Of a DNA stretch of 64,000 nt, positions 39,702 to 48,379 are shown in pieces. Both the position numbers and the translations under genes were made by a program. The notes beneath the pieces were generated by a model, which made no database searches, had not been told where the DNA came from, and was given only the letters and a program-made list of their open reading frames with translations. Each line of letters starts with the position of its first letter. Within the stretch, counting starts at the first letter, position 1. Source of the stretch: Streptomyces antarcticus (lineage in GTDB: Bacteria > Actinomycetota > Actinomycetes > Streptomycetales > Streptomycetaceae); contig NZ_JAPNLM010000016.1 of the NCBI RefSeq assembly GCF_026627255.1, positions 1-64,000 of the forward strand, read 5' to 3'.

Positions 39702-39741
39702 ACTAAGATGGGGGGCAATCGACGACGAGGTGATCTGAGCG

Positions 39742-40470
39742 ATGACAGCCGGTGGACGAGCCGCTGAACCGGAAGTGATCTGGTCCCGCCCGCAGCGGGC
39801 CGGCCGCGGGCCCAGGCCCGCGCACAGCCGCGGGTCGATCGCGGCCGAGGCGGTGCGGATCGCCGACGGCGAGGGGATCGAGGCCGTCTCCATGCGGCGG
39901 GTGGCCGCCGGGATCGGCGCGGGGACGATGTCCCTGTACAACTACGTGCCGCGCAAGGAGGACCTGTACGAGCTGATGGTCGACGCCGTCAGCGGGGAGT
40001 ACGAGCTGACCCCGCCGACCGGCGACTGGCGGGCTGACCTGCTCGGCCTGGCCCGCCAGGCCCGGGGGCTGATGCACCGGCACCCGTGGCTGCCCCGGCT
40101 GCTGAGCCCCGTTCACGGCTTCAGCCCGAACGCCCTGCGTTACCTGGAGCACAGCCTCGACTGCCTCGCGCCGCTGGGCGTGCCGGACGGTGAGAAGCTG
40201 GAGCTCGTCGCCGCGGTCAACGGCACGGTGGCGGTCTTCGTGGCGAGCGAGCTGGACCTGGCCGAGCGGGCGCGGGCGCTGCCCTGGAGCGAGGCCGCGG
40301 AGCAGGGCGTACGGGCCGCCTGGCTCGGCTCGCGGCTGGAAACGGGGGAGTACCCGCGGCTGGCGGCGGCCCTGGCGGCCGGCGCCGTTCCCGTGACCGC
40401 CGCCGGGCCGGAACTGGCCGCCGTGTTCGACCGCTCGGTGGAACGGCTGCTGGGGGCCTGGGGGCCGTAG
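39742..40470 (+). CDS. TetR-family regulator of the exporter
   Basis: A 242-residue TetR-type repressor with an extended basic N-terminus (SRPQRAGRGPRPAHSRGS), helix-turn-helix ADGEGIEAVSMRRVAAGIG with MSLYNYVPRKEDLYELMVD, and a tetracycline-repressor-like C-terminal domain. It probably represses the divergent DrrAB-like exporter through the palindrome at 39685 and releases it on drug binding. Confidence 0.9.
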   Translation: MTAGGRAAEPEVIWSRPQRAGRGPRPAHSRGSIAAEAVRIADGEGIEAVSMRRVAAGIGAGTMSLYNYVPRKEDLYELMVDAVSGEYELTPPTGDWRADLLGLARQARGLMHRHPWLPRLLSPVHGFSPNALRYLEHSLDCLAPLGVPDGEKLELVAAVNGTVAVFVASELDLAERARALPWSEAAEQGVRAAWLGSRLETGEYPRLAAALAAGAVPVTAAGPELAAVFDRSVERLLGAWGP

Positions 40471-40575
40471 GGGGTGTCGTCGGAGTCGTTCCGTACGCCC
40501 GCAGGACGGGCCGTGCGGTGTCCGGTGCGTTCCTGCCGGGCGCCGCACGGCAGGAACGAGTGTGGCGACACCCCC
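40470..40575. repeat. Nested inverted repeat between convergent genes (terminator or MITE-like)
   Basis: Outer arms: GGGGGTGTCG (40470-40479) and CGACACCCCC (40566-40575). The arm similarity extends inward for about 23 bases with mismatches (both reach TCGTTCC). Inside, CGTTCCTGCCG (40528-40538) and CGGCAGGAACG (40548-40558) form a perfect 11-bp stem with a 9-base loop. The left end overlaps the TetR stop codon. It can act as a bidirectional terminator; the extended terminal repeats also suggest a small mobile or repetitive element. Confidence 0.7.
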
Positions 40576-40602
40576 TGCGGCGGCGCCGGTCCGGCGGCCG
40601 GC

Positions 40603-41757
40603 CTACAGCAGGGCGAACTGTCCGCCCGGGCCCTCCTCCTGGTGGTCCAGCACCGAGGCCGGGCGGCGCGCCCAGCGGGGCGCCGGCAGTACCCCGGCGG
40701 CGCGCGGCCCGGACGCCGGGAGGAGGGGGCCCGGCTCGAACGCGGCCCGCTCCGGGACCAGATCGGCCAGCAGCGCCAGGGTGGTGACCAGGGCGAGCAG
40801 CTCCGAGGTCCACTCCTGCGGCCACTCGGCCGGACCGAGCGCCTCCAGCCCGTCGGCCGCGGGGTCCCGGTGCGCGGTGCGCGCGGCGAACCAGGACTCC
40901 AGCACCCGGGCGCCCTGGACCTCGTACTCCCAGGCCCCGGGCGGGACGGGCGAGACGGTCCCGCCGCCCAGGCTCAGCGTTTCGCTCCCGGCGTCGTACG
41001 CGATCCCGTGCGGCCACCCGGCCACCGCCGAGCGGACGTACGGGCGCCGCCCGCCGGGCAGCCGGGGCGGCTCGCCGCCGCGCGCCCCGCGCAGCTGGAC
41101 GGCGAGCAGCCGGTGTCCCAGGTCCAGCCCGGCCCGCCAGCGCTCCGCCGTGGCGGCGAGCGGCACCTCGTACCCCCGGGGGCCGGGGCGGCCCGCCGCG
41201 AGGATCCAGCACAGCACGTCCTGCGGCGTGACCCAGCCGCCGTACTGCCCGCCGAGGAGGGGCAGCAGGCCCGGCGCGAGGTTCGGTTCGGCGCCGCCCG
41301 GACGCCGGTGCAGGGGGCGGACCCGGACGGACCGCCCGGCCGGCAGGTGCGCGGTCACGAGCGGCTCCGGGCCCTCGACCAGGAACAGCTGGTGCCCGTC
41401 CAGCACCCGCCAGAGCTCGGGACGGGCGCTGTCGATCAGCCGCTGGTCGGGCAGCAGCCACTGCTCGTCGAAGGGGGCGCGAAGCACCCGTACGGGGTCG
41501 GGGCAGGGGCCCGGGCCGTCGGCGAACCGGGTCGTGGCCGAGCGCTGGCCGGGCAGGGCCGCGGCCCCGGCGGCCGGCGTGCGGCTGCGGCTCGGGCGGA
41601 ACAGCCGTTCGCGGTCGGCTCCTTCGGCGCCGGCCAGGGCGGCCCAGCGGGCGCGCAGGACGGCCGGGTCGGGCGCGGCCACCCAGTCCCGGCCGAGGCG
41701 CAGGCCGCCCGTGGCCCAGGGCATCAGATCGTCCAGCAGCGGTACGTCGTCGCTCAC
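40603..41757 (-). CDS. Lone Type ISP restriction enzyme C-terminal-like protein
   Basis: A 384-residue protein starting MSDDVPLLDDLMPWATGGLR. Blocks VRVLRAPFDEQWLLPDQRLID, PELWRVLDGHQLFLVE, RPGGAEPNLAPGLLPLL and DVLCWILAAG resemble the target-recognition C-terminal domain of Type ISP restriction-modification enzymes. No helicase, methyltransferase (NPPY-type) or nuclease motif is present, and no such genes are near. I recall similar stand-alone proteins in many Streptomyces; they may be domesticated DNA-binding proteins. Confidence 0.65.
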   Translation of the reverse strand: MSDDVPLLDDLMPWATGGLRLGRDWVAAPDPAVLRARWAALAGAEGADRERLFRPSRSRTPAAGAAALPGQRSATTRFADGPGPCPDPVRVLRAPFDEQWLLPDQRLIDSARPELWRVLDGHQLFLVEGPEPLVTAHLPAGRSVRVRPLHRRPGGAEPNLAPGLLPLLGGQYGGWVTPQDVLCWILAAGRPGPRGYEVPLAATAERWRAGLDLGHRLLAVQLRGARGGEPPRLPGGRRPYVRSAVAGWPHGIAYDAGSETLSLGGGTVSPVPPGAWEYEVQGARVLESWFAARTAHRDPAADGLEALGPAEWPQEWTSELLALVTTLALLADLVPERAAFEPGPLLPASGPRAAGVLPAPRWARRPASVLDHQEEGPGGQFALL

Positions 41758-41864
41758 GCCGCCGATGGTAGCGACGACACCCGGCGGCCGGGCTGCGTCC
41801 AGGCCGAAGCGTTACGCTCCTTGTGTAGGCATACATCCCGTATCGACCGAGGAGAAGGACGGCC

Positions 41865-42035
41865 ATGAGTCAGTACGACGAATACTCGACTCCGTCGCAG
41901 GCCGAGGGCGAGCGCCTCGACGAGGACATGGACGAGACCCAGCGCGCGCAGCGGCGCCACCCCCAGACGACGCGCACCACGCCGTCCCAGGCGGAGGGGG
42001 AGCGCGCCGCGGAGGACGACGCCCAGCAGGACTGA
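41865..42035 (+). CDS. 56-residue acidic protein with internal repeat
   Basis: A short gene with a strong ribosome site (GAGGAGAAGGA, six bases before ATG 41865). The product, starting MSQYDEYSTPSQAEGERLDED, contains two copies of TPSQAEGER followed by acidic residues (residues 9-17 and 39-47), separated by a charged linker QRAQRRHPQTTRT. It is probably intrinsically disordered. Function unknown; its repeat structure and good RBS argue that it is real. It lies divergent from the Type ISP-like gene. Confidence 0.75.
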   Translation: MSQYDEYSTPSQAEGERLDEDMDETQRAQRRHPQTTRTTPSQAEGERAAEDDAQQD

Positions 42036-42161
42036 GGCCGCCGCGGTCGCGGTGGCTGGCGCTGGCGATAGCCGTGGCGATGGCGGCGTCGGTGACGGCG
42101 GTGGTGGTGGTGACGGCGGCGGCGGCGGCCGCGGGCGCCGCGCCCGCGGGCCCGCGCCCCG

Positions 42162-42911
42162 TCAGTGCGCGTCCACCGTCACGGTGAAGGAGAAGCGGTC
42201 GCCGCGGTAGCGGATGCGGGCCACGTCCACGACCCGGCCGTCCTCGTCGTACGTCACACCCGTGTAGTGCAGGATCGGACTGAGCAGCGGAACCTGGAGC
42301 AGTTCCGCCGTCTCCGGGTCGGCGAGCCGGGCCTCGATCGTGTCGGTGATCCGGCTGATCCGCACCCCCGCGATGTCCCGCAGGACCTTGGTCATCGGCC
42401 ACCGTTCGAGATCGGCGGGCTCCACGGCGGCGGCGAACTCGGGGAGGACCGCGTTCTCCGCCCAGTTGGTCGGCTCCCCGCTCTCGCGGTCGTGGCGCAG
42501 CCGGCGGTAGGTGACCACCTCGGCCGTGTCCGGGAAGTGCTCCAGCAGCTCCCCGGCCACGGCCGTGCGCCCGTGGCCGAGAATCGTCGTACGGTCACCT
42601 GACTGCTGGGCCACGATGGCGTCGACCGAGCCCAGCAGGCGCACGGGGGCGCCGCGCAGCGCACCCGGCTCGATGAAGGTGCCGCGCCGCCGGTGCCGGC
42701 TGATCAGACCCTCGCCCTCCAGCTCCTTGAGGGCCTGCCGCATGGTCAGCACGCTGACCCCGTAGTGCCCGGCGAGCTGCTCCTCGGTGGGCAGGCGCAG
42801 CGAGGCGTCCGGGGTGCGCCCGAGTATCGAGGCGCGCAGCGACTGTGACACCTGGTACCAGAGCGGGAGCTTCCGGTTCAGTACCAGCGAGTCGGGGGCG
42901 AAGGCGGTCAC
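42162..42911 (-). CDS. GntR/HutC-family regulator with UTRA domain
   Basis: A 249-residue regulator: winged helix at about 15-80 (LRLPTEEQLAGHYGVSVLTMRQALKELEGEGL in pieces), and a UTRA ligand domain (ITDTIEARLADPETAELL, ILHYTGVTYDEDGRVVDVARI). It lies just downstream of hmgA on the same strand with 64 bases between, so it may be co-transcribed and regulate homogentisate breakdown or respond to a related acid (inference). Confidence 0.9.
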   Translation of the reverse strand: MTAFAPDSLVLNRKLPLWYQVSQSLRASILGRTPDASLRLPTEEQLAGHYGVSVLTMRQALKELEGEGLISRHRRRGTFIEPGALRGAPVRLLGSVDAIVAQQSGDRTTILGHGRTAVAGELLEHFPDTAEVVTYRRLRHDRESGEPTNWAENAVLPEFAAAVEPADLERWPMTKVLRDIAGVRISRITDTIEARLADPETAELLQVPLLSPILHYTGVTYDEDGRVVDVARIRYRGDRFSFTVTVDAH

Positions 42912-42975
42912 GGGTGGTTCTCCGTAGGGCTGGACAGGGGAGAGTGGCGGCGGAGGTGAGCGTACGCAGGACGGG

Positions 42976-44313
42976 TCAGGCGCGGAAGTGGCGCTGCAGT
43001 CCGCGCCAGACGTCGTCGTAGCCGCGCTGGAGGTGGTCCGCGCCGGCCGCCTGGGCGGTGGCGGTGATCGGCCAGCGGGTCTCGAACATGAACGCCAGGC
43101 CGTCGTCGATCTTCTGCGGCTTCAGCTCGGCGGCGCTCGCCCGGTCGAAGGTCTCCCGGTCCGGGCCGTGCGCGGACATCATGTTGTGTAGCGAACCGCC
43201 GCCGGGGACGAACCCCTCGGCCTTGGCGTCGTAGGCCCCGTCGATCAGGCCCATGTACTCGCTCATCACGTTGCGGTGGAAGTAGGGCGGGCGGAAGGTG
43301 TCCTCGCCGACGAGCCAGCGCGGGGCGAAGACCACGAAGTCCACGCCCGCCAGCCCCGGGGTGTCGGACGGCGAGGTCAGGACGGTGAAGATCGACGGGT
43401 CGGGGTGGTCGTAGCTGATCGAGCCGAGGACGTTGAACCGGCGCAGGTCGTAGACGTACGGGACGTGCGTGCCGTGCCAGGCGACGACGTCGAGCGGGGA
43501 GTGGTCGTAGGTCGCCGACCAGAGGTTGCCGCAGAACTTGTTGACGACCTCGGTCGGGCGGTCGAGCAGGCCGGGCTCCTCGTACGCGGCCACCGGGGCC
43601 TGGAAGTCACGGGCGGCGGCAAGGCCGTTGGCGCCGATCGGGCCCAGGTCGGGGAGCTCGAAGGGCTGCCCGTAGTTCTCGCAGACGTACCCGCGGGCGT
43701 CGGCGTCGAGCAGCTCGACGCGGAAGCGCACGCCGCGGGGGATCAGCGCCACCTCGCCCGGACGGGCGGCGAGGAGGCCGAACTCGGTCCGCAGGAGCAG
43801 TCCGCCGCGCTCGGGGACGATCAGCAGCTCGCCGTCGGAGTCACTGAACACCCGGTCGTCCATGGAGGCGTTGGCGGCGTAGAGGTGGATGGCCATGCCG
43901 GCGCGCTGGGTCGCGTCGCCGTTCCCGCCGAGGGTCCACAGGCCGCCCAGGAAGTCGGTGCCGGGCGCCGGGTCGGGCAGCGGGTTCCAGCGCAGCCGGT
44001 TCGGGTCCGCGGGGGCCTCGGTGAAGGGGGCGGTGCGCAGGGCCCCGTTGTCGACCCGGGTGAAGGGCGGGTGCGCGGCCGAGGGGCGGATCCGGTAGAG
44101 CCAGGAGCGCCGGTTGTGGCTGCGCGGCTCGGTGAAGGCGCTGCCGCTGAGCTGCTCGGCGTAGAGGCCCAGCGGTGCGCGCTGGGGCGAGTTCCGGCCG
44201 AGCGGCAGGGCGCCGGGGACGGCCTCCGAGCTGTGCTCGTTGCCGAAGCCGCCGAGGTACTCCAGAGCCTCCGCCGTCTTTCTGGCCCGCTCGCTGCCGG
44301 ACTGCTCGCTCAT
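42976..44313 (-). CDS. hmgA: Homogentisate 1,2-dioxygenase
   Basis: A 445-residue Fe(II) ring-cleaving enzyme of tyrosine/phenylalanine catabolism: homogentisate + O2 to maleylacetoacetate. Signature blocks: YLGGFGNEHSSEAVPGALP, RSHNRRSWLYRIRPS, DFVVFAPRWLVGEDTF, PYFHRNVMSEYMGLI (His and Glu iron ligands, spaced as His335/Glu341 of the human enzyme) and HNMMSAHGPD (third ligand). Length is normal. ATG 44313 was chosen with GGAG upstream; more N-terminal codons are low-complexity. The S. coelicolor counterpart is SCO1715 as I recall. Confidence 0.95.
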   Translation of the reverse strand: MSEQSGSERARKTAEALEYLGGFGNEHSSEAVPGALPLGRNSPQRAPLGLYAEQLSGSAFTEPRSHNRRSWLYRIRPSAAHPPFTRVDNGALRTAPFTEAPADPNRLRWNPLPDPAPGTDFLGGLWTLGGNGDATQRAGMAIHLYAANASMDDRVFSDSDGELLIVPERGGLLLRTEFGLLAARPGEVALIPRGVRFRVELLDADARGYVCENYGQPFELPDLGPIGANGLAAARDFQAPVAAYEEPGLLDRPTEVVNKFCGNLWSATYDHSPLDVVAWHGTHVPYVYDLRRFNVLGSISYDHPDPSIFTVLTSPSDTPGLAGVDFVVFAPRWLVGEDTFRPPYFHRNVMSEYMGLIDGAYDAKAEGFVPGGGSLHNMMSAHGPDRETFDRASAAELKPQKIDDGLAFMFETRWPITATAQAAGADHLQRGYDDVWRGLQRHFRA

Positions 44314-44621
44314 GTGCTGCTCCCGCTCCTTCGAAGGAATCCTATGGCCGACAGTAGGATTCCGCGGCCTCCACGTCAACGGCGGCTTTCGGTCGAGCGG
44401 TCGGCGGGTCGGGCGGGTCGGGCGGGTTGGGGGGTCGGGCGGGTCCGGCGGTTCCGACCTGTAGGACCTGTAGGGCCTGTCGGACGGGTCGCCGGGGCCG
44501 CCGGCCGGCCTCAGGCGCGGCCGCAGCGGGTGGCGGGCGGGGCGAACGGATGTGCACCGGGCCGGACGGATTCGCGCACGGGGGGATCCCAAAAGGTGAA
44601 CATTGCTCTACTCTCTCGCGC
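44314..44621. other. 308-base divergent intergenic region, hmgA / beta-helix gene
   Basis: It contains the hmgA operator candidate at 44336-44363, then a G-rich tandem tract (GGTCGGGCG and GGTCGGCGG units, about 44398-44450), a short triple repeat of CCTGTAGG/CCTGTCGG (44458-44482), and the start region of the beta-helix gene, where AAAAGGTGA lies 22 bases before ATG 44622. Confidence 0.5.
44336..44363. promoter_or_regulatory. Inverted-repeat operator overlapping the hmgA promoter
   Basis: GGAATCCTA-N10-TAGGATTCC: perfect 9-bp arms separated by 10 bases. On the minus strand TAGGAT (44339-44344) can serve as -10 for hmgA, 25-30 bases before its start, with no recognisable -35. A regulator binding both arms would control hmgA; the co-oriented GntR/UTRA protein is one candidate. 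Confidence 0.55.
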
Positions 44622-46916
44622 ATGTCGTGGACCCGCAGGTTTCCTGCCGTGCCGGCGGCGCTCCTCGCCGCCCTCCTCGCCCTCCTGTCCCTCTTCGCCG
44701 CCGCCCCCGCCGCCCAGGCCCACGAGGAGCGGCCCGTCACCCTCCCCGACGGCACCGGATCCGTGCCCGTGTACCGCGCGGGGGAGCCAGACCTGCTGGT
44801 CTGCAAGACGGACCGGCCCGCTTTCGAACGCCGCGTGTCCGCCTTCCCCGAAGCGCTGCGGCAGCGCAACCTCGCCCTCTACGAGCGGTGCGAGAAGGCC
44901 GGCTACCGCCACCTCCAGGAGGCCGTGGACGCCGTCGACCGGCCCGGGATGAACATCGCGATCCTCCCCGGCCTCTACGAGGAGGAGCCCTCCCTCCCGA
45001 AGCCCGCCGGCGAGTGCGCCGCGCTGAAGGCCCCCGACTCCTCACTCGGGTACCAGATCCTCAGCTACGAGCAGCAGGTGCGGTGTCGGCACAACCAGAA
45101 CCTCGTCGCCATCCTCGGCAAGACGAACCTCCAGATCGAGGGCACGGGAGCCTCGCGACTGGACGTGGTCATCGACGCCAAGTACCAGAAGCTGAACGCC
45201 GTCCGCGCCGACCGGTCCAATGGCGTCTACTTCCGCAACTTCACCGCCCAGCGCACCACGTTCAATTCGCTGTACGTGCTCGCGGGTGACGGCTTCGTCA
45301 TCGACGATGTACTGACCCGCTGGAACGACGAGTACGGTTTCCTGACCTTCGCCAGTGACCACGGGCTCTACAAGAACTGCGAGTCGTACGGGAACGGCGA
45401 CTCGGGCATCTACCCCGGCAGCGCCTCCGACATCAACGACGGCCGTGGCTACGAGGTCCCCCGGTACTCCATCGAGATCACCGGCTGCCGCAGCCACCAC
45501 AACATGGTCGGCTACTCCGGAACCGCGGGCGACTCGGTCTGGGTTCACGACAACGAGTTCGATCAGAACATGGGCGGCGCCTCGATGGACAGCGCCTTCC
45601 CCGGCCACCCCGGACTCCCGCAGAACCACGCCAAGTTCGAGCGGAACCTGATCCACGACAACAACCAGGACTACTACCGGTACGTCGCCGACGGTACCTG
45701 CGCAAAGCCGCCGGCCGAGCGCGGCTACGAGCAGGGCGTCGTCTGCCCCCAGATCTCCATGCCGCCGGGCACCGGGATCATCACCGCGGGCGGCAACTGG
45801 AACCTGTACGAGGGCAACTGGGTGTACGGGCACCAGCGGGCGGGCTTCTTTCTCAGCGCCGTCCCGGCCTTCATCCGCGGCGAGGAGGCATGGTCCAAGC
45901 AGACGGACACCTCCCACCACAACCGGTACGCCGGGAACGTGATGGGCAAGGACAGGGCGGGCGCCGCCCGGCCCAACGGCATGGACGTGTGGTGGGACGG
46001 CCAGGGGCGCGGCAACTGCTGGCAGGACGGCCCCGACGGCTCCACCCCGGGCACCGTCCCGCAGTGCGGCGCCGCCCGCGGCGACCTCACCGGGGCCTCG
46101 GCCCGGCTGGTGGGCGAACCGGTCAAGCTGGTCCAGTTGCTGGTCTGCGCCGACTACAGCGTCCAGGCACGCAAACTCCCGGCCGGCTGCGACTGGTACG
46201 GCGCCCGCGGCCTGGAGCGGGTGGAGACCCAGATCGCGCTGGCCGTGGCGGCGGTGCTGCTGCTCGTCGGCGGCGTGCTGTGGTGGCGGCGCCTGCGCGG
46301 CTCCCGGCTGGGCACGGCCGCCTCGCTCCTCGGCCTGGCCGGGCTCGCGCTGGACGTCGCGGGCTCCACCGCGGGGCTGGTCGCCACCTTCGTCCCGGCG
46401 CTGGCACTGCTCCTCCTCGGGCTGTGGTGGACGGGCGCCGGCCTGGCGCTGCGCGCCGACCGCCCCTGGCTGGCCCGTCTGACCCTGCTGCTGGCCGGGC
46501 TCACCCTGCTCGACGCCTTCGACAAGGCGGTCCTGATGATCCCCTGGACCCCCCTGAGCCCCGCCTGGGTACGGGCCCTGGTGGCGCTGGTCTGGGTGCT
46601 CTGGGCGGTCGTGGCCTCAGCCCGCCCCGCCTCCCCGGCCCCGGTCGGCACCCGCACCCCGCCCCCGCCCGCCGACCCGGGCCCGGCTCCGGCCGTGGGC
46701 GGCGCCCCGGGCCCGGCTTCGGGCGGTGCCCGTACTCCGGCCGCGGCCCGGGGCGCGGGTGGTGACCCCGCTCCCGCACCGGCCGTTGCTGCGGGAGGCG
46801 ACCCGGGCCCGGCTCCGGCCGTGGGCGGCGCCCCCGCCCCGGCCGGCCCTGCCTCCAGCACCAACGCGGCCGCCGACCGCCGGTCCGACCACCCCGGAAC
46901 GGACGGCCCCCGATGA
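44622..46916 (+). CDS. Secreted/membrane right-handed beta-helix protein
   Basis: A 764-residue protein. A Sec signal (FPAVPAALLAALLALLSLFA) is followed by a right-handed parallel beta-helix domain (about 90-480): EAVDAVDRPGMNIAILPGLY, NGVYFRNFTAQRTTFNSLYV, DHGLYKNCESYGNGDSGIYP, ITGCRSHHNMVGYSGT, SVWVHDNEFDQNMGGASMD. Three or four transmembrane helices (about 540-660) and a Pro/Ala-rich tail follow. It is probably a membrane-tethered extracellular polysaccharide-binding or -cleaving protein. Its stop overlaps the next start (ATGA), beginning a run of envelope genes. Confidence 0.85.
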   Translation: MSWTRRFPAVPAALLAALLALLSLFAAAPAAQAHEERPVTLPDGTGSVPVYRAGEPDLLVCKTDRPAFERRVSAFPEALRQRNLALYERCEKAGYRHLQEAVDAVDRPGMNIAILPGLYEEEPSLPKPAGECAALKAPDSSLGYQILSYEQQVRCRHNQNLVAILGKTNLQIEGTGASRLDVVIDAKYQKLNAVRADRSNGVYFRNFTAQRTTFNSLYVLAGDGFVIDDVLTRWNDEYGFLTFASDHGLYKNCESYGNGDSGIYPGSASDINDGRGYEVPRYSIEITGCRSHHNMVGYSGTAGDSVWVHDNEFDQNMGGASMDSAFPGHPGLPQNHAKFERNLIHDNNQDYYRYVADGTCAKPPAERGYEQGVVCPQISMPPGTGIITAGGNWNLYEGNWVYGHQRAGFFLSAVPAFIRGEEAWSKQTDTSHHNRYAGNVMGKDRAGAARPNGMDVWWDGQGRGNCWQDGPDGSTPGTVPQCGAARGDLTGASARLVGEPVKLVQLLVCADYSVQARKLPAGCDWYGARGLERVETQIALAVAAVLLLVGGVLWWRRLRGSRLGTAASLLGLAGLALDVAGSTAGLVATFVPALALLLLGLWWTGAGLALRADRPWLARLTLLLAGLTLLDAFDKAVLMIPWTPLSPAWVRALVALVWVLWAVVASARPASPAPVGTRTPPPPADPGPAPAVGGAPGPASGGARTPAAARGAGGDPAPAPAVAAGGDPGPAPAVGGAPAPAGPASSTNAAADRRSDHPGTDGPR

Positions 46917-47302
46917 CCCCCGCCCCCACCACCACCCCGCCGCCCGCGGCCGGTATGCCACCCGTTACGGCGGCCGATACGCCGTCGCCCGCGCTGGTCC
47001 GTCCGCCGTCGCTGCCCGCCGGGGCCGGGGTGGTGCCGCCGCCACCCGCCCTCGTGGTGACGCCGCCCGCCCCGTCCGACGGGCACCCGGCCGCCGGGGC
47101 CGGTAGGACCCCGCTGCCCGCCGGCCCCTTTGCGCCGCCGCCGGACACCTCCCGCGGCGCGCGCCACTGCGCCGCGCGGCGCGCCGGTGGGGCCCGGCTC
47201 GCCGCAGCCGGTACGACGCTGCCCGGCGCCGCCGGGGACGTCCGGCACTCTGCCCCGCGGCGCGCCGGTGCGGCCCCGCTCGCCGTCGGGGGTGGGCGGT
47301 GA
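46913..47302 (+). CDS. Pro/Ala-rich hypothetical protein (doubtful)
   Basis: A 129-residue low-complexity frame, Pro-rich at first and Arg/Ala/Gly-rich after residue 80, with no recognisable domain. It is kept because its ATG overlaps the preceding stop (ATGA) and its stop overlaps the next start (GTGA), a chain typical of operons. The second half looks like non-coding sequence read by chance, so it may be spurious or strongly diverged. Confidence 0.4.
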   Translation: MTPAPTTTPPPAAGMPPVTAADTPSPALVRPPSLPAGAGVVPPPPALVVTPPAPSDGHPAAGAGRTPLPAGPFAPPPDTSRGARHCAARRAGGARLAAAGTTLPGAAGDVRHSAPRRAGAAPLAVGGGR

Positions 47303-48273
47303 GCGCGGCGGGAGCAGCGGTCGGCCCCCGCGCCGAGGACATCCGGTGCGATGTCTGCCGCATCCCGCCCCCGGTACGCCGGGCGCGGCGCCGAGCCGCC
47401 CGTACCGCCGCCCTGCTCACCCTCGTCCTGCTGCTCGGGGGCGGGGCGGCGACGGGCTGTGGCGGGCGGGCCACCACCCACCACAAGCCCGGTACCAGCC
47501 ACGAGGAGGCCTCCGGCAGCGCGGGCACCCTGCTCACCACCGACGACGGCGCCGGCCACCGGCTCCGCGAGGTACCGGCCGAGGGTGCGCCGAAGGTCCG
47601 CCTGACCGCCCGCCCGGACTCCGAGGACGGCTGGAACCTCCAACTGGCGTTGGACAGCTTCGACTTCACCCCCGACAGCACCGGCGGCGCCGCCCTCCGG
47701 GGCGCGGGCCACGCCCACCTGGAGCTCGACGGCCGCAAACTGGCCCGGCTGTACAGCCCCTGGTTCCACCTGCCCGCCGCGCAGGTCCCCGAGGGCGCGC
47801 ACACCCTGACCGTCCGGCTCTACGCCGACGATCACACCGCCTGGGCGGTGTCCGGCAAGCCGATCGAGGCGACCATCCCGCTCGCCGGCGGCGGCCAAGC
47901 CGCCGGTCACAGCCATGACGCCACCCCGCCGACGTCCACGCCCGCACCGACACCGACACCGACCCCTGGCCAGGGGCCGGGCCAGGCCCCCGGCCAGACC
48001 CACGGGCAGGCCGACCGCACCGTCACGATCACCGTCCGGGACGGCAAGGTCACCCCCGCACCCGCGCGCACCGAGCTGAAGCGCGGCGAGCGTCTCGCCC
48101 TGCGCGTCACCAGCGACCGTGCGGACACGCTGCACGTCCACGGCTACGACAAGGAACTCGCCCTGCCCGCGGGCCAGGAGGCCACCCTGGTCCTGACGGT
48201 CGACCGCACCGGCCTCTTCGAGGTCGAGACCCACGCGTCCGGCCTCGTCCTGACCCAGCTCCTCGTCCGATGA
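47299..48273 (+). CDS. Cupredoxin-like putative lipoprotein
   Basis: A 324-residue envelope protein. After a basic cytoplasmic stretch and one hydrophobic helix (AALLTLVLLLGGGAATGC), the lipobox-like GGAATGC suggests lipidation. Two beta-sandwich regions follow, joined by a Pro/Thr-rich linker: one with DGRKLARLYSPWFHLPAAQVPEGAHTL (split in family style) and a C-terminal cupredoxin-like TVTITVRDGKVTPAPARTEL with ADTLHVHGYDKEL. His residues in the last domain could bind copper. Start GTG 47299 is coupled to the previous frame. Confidence 0.75.
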   Translation: MSAAGAAVGPRAEDIRCDVCRIPPPVRRARRRAARTAALLTLVLLLGGGAATGCGGRATTHHKPGTSHEEASGSAGTLLTTDDGAGHRLREVPAEGAPKVRLTARPDSEDGWNLQLALDSFDFTPDSTGGAALRGAGHAHLELDGRKLARLYSPWFHLPAAQVPEGAHTLTVRLYADDHTAWAVSGKPIEATIPLAGGGQAAGHSHDATPPTSTPAPTPTPTPGQGPGQAPGQTHGQADRTVTITVRDGKVTPAPARTELKRGERLALRVTSDRADTLHVHGYDKELALPAGQEATLVLTVDRTGLFEVETHASGLVLTQLLVR

Positions 48274-48379
48274 CCCCGCACCCGTCCCCCTCCCGGCCAT
48301 CTGTACCGGCAAGGCCGGAGCCGGAGCCGGACGCAGCGGCTGAGGTCCCGGTCCGTGCCGGCCGGGTCCGGGCGGCACG

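Noticed and set aside
42032..42187. Hydrophobic stretch (RSRWLALAIAVAMAASVTAV) after the 56-residue gene
   Set aside because: The frame has no credible start or ribosome site and overlaps the GntR gene's end; it comes from a GGC/GTG repeat tract.
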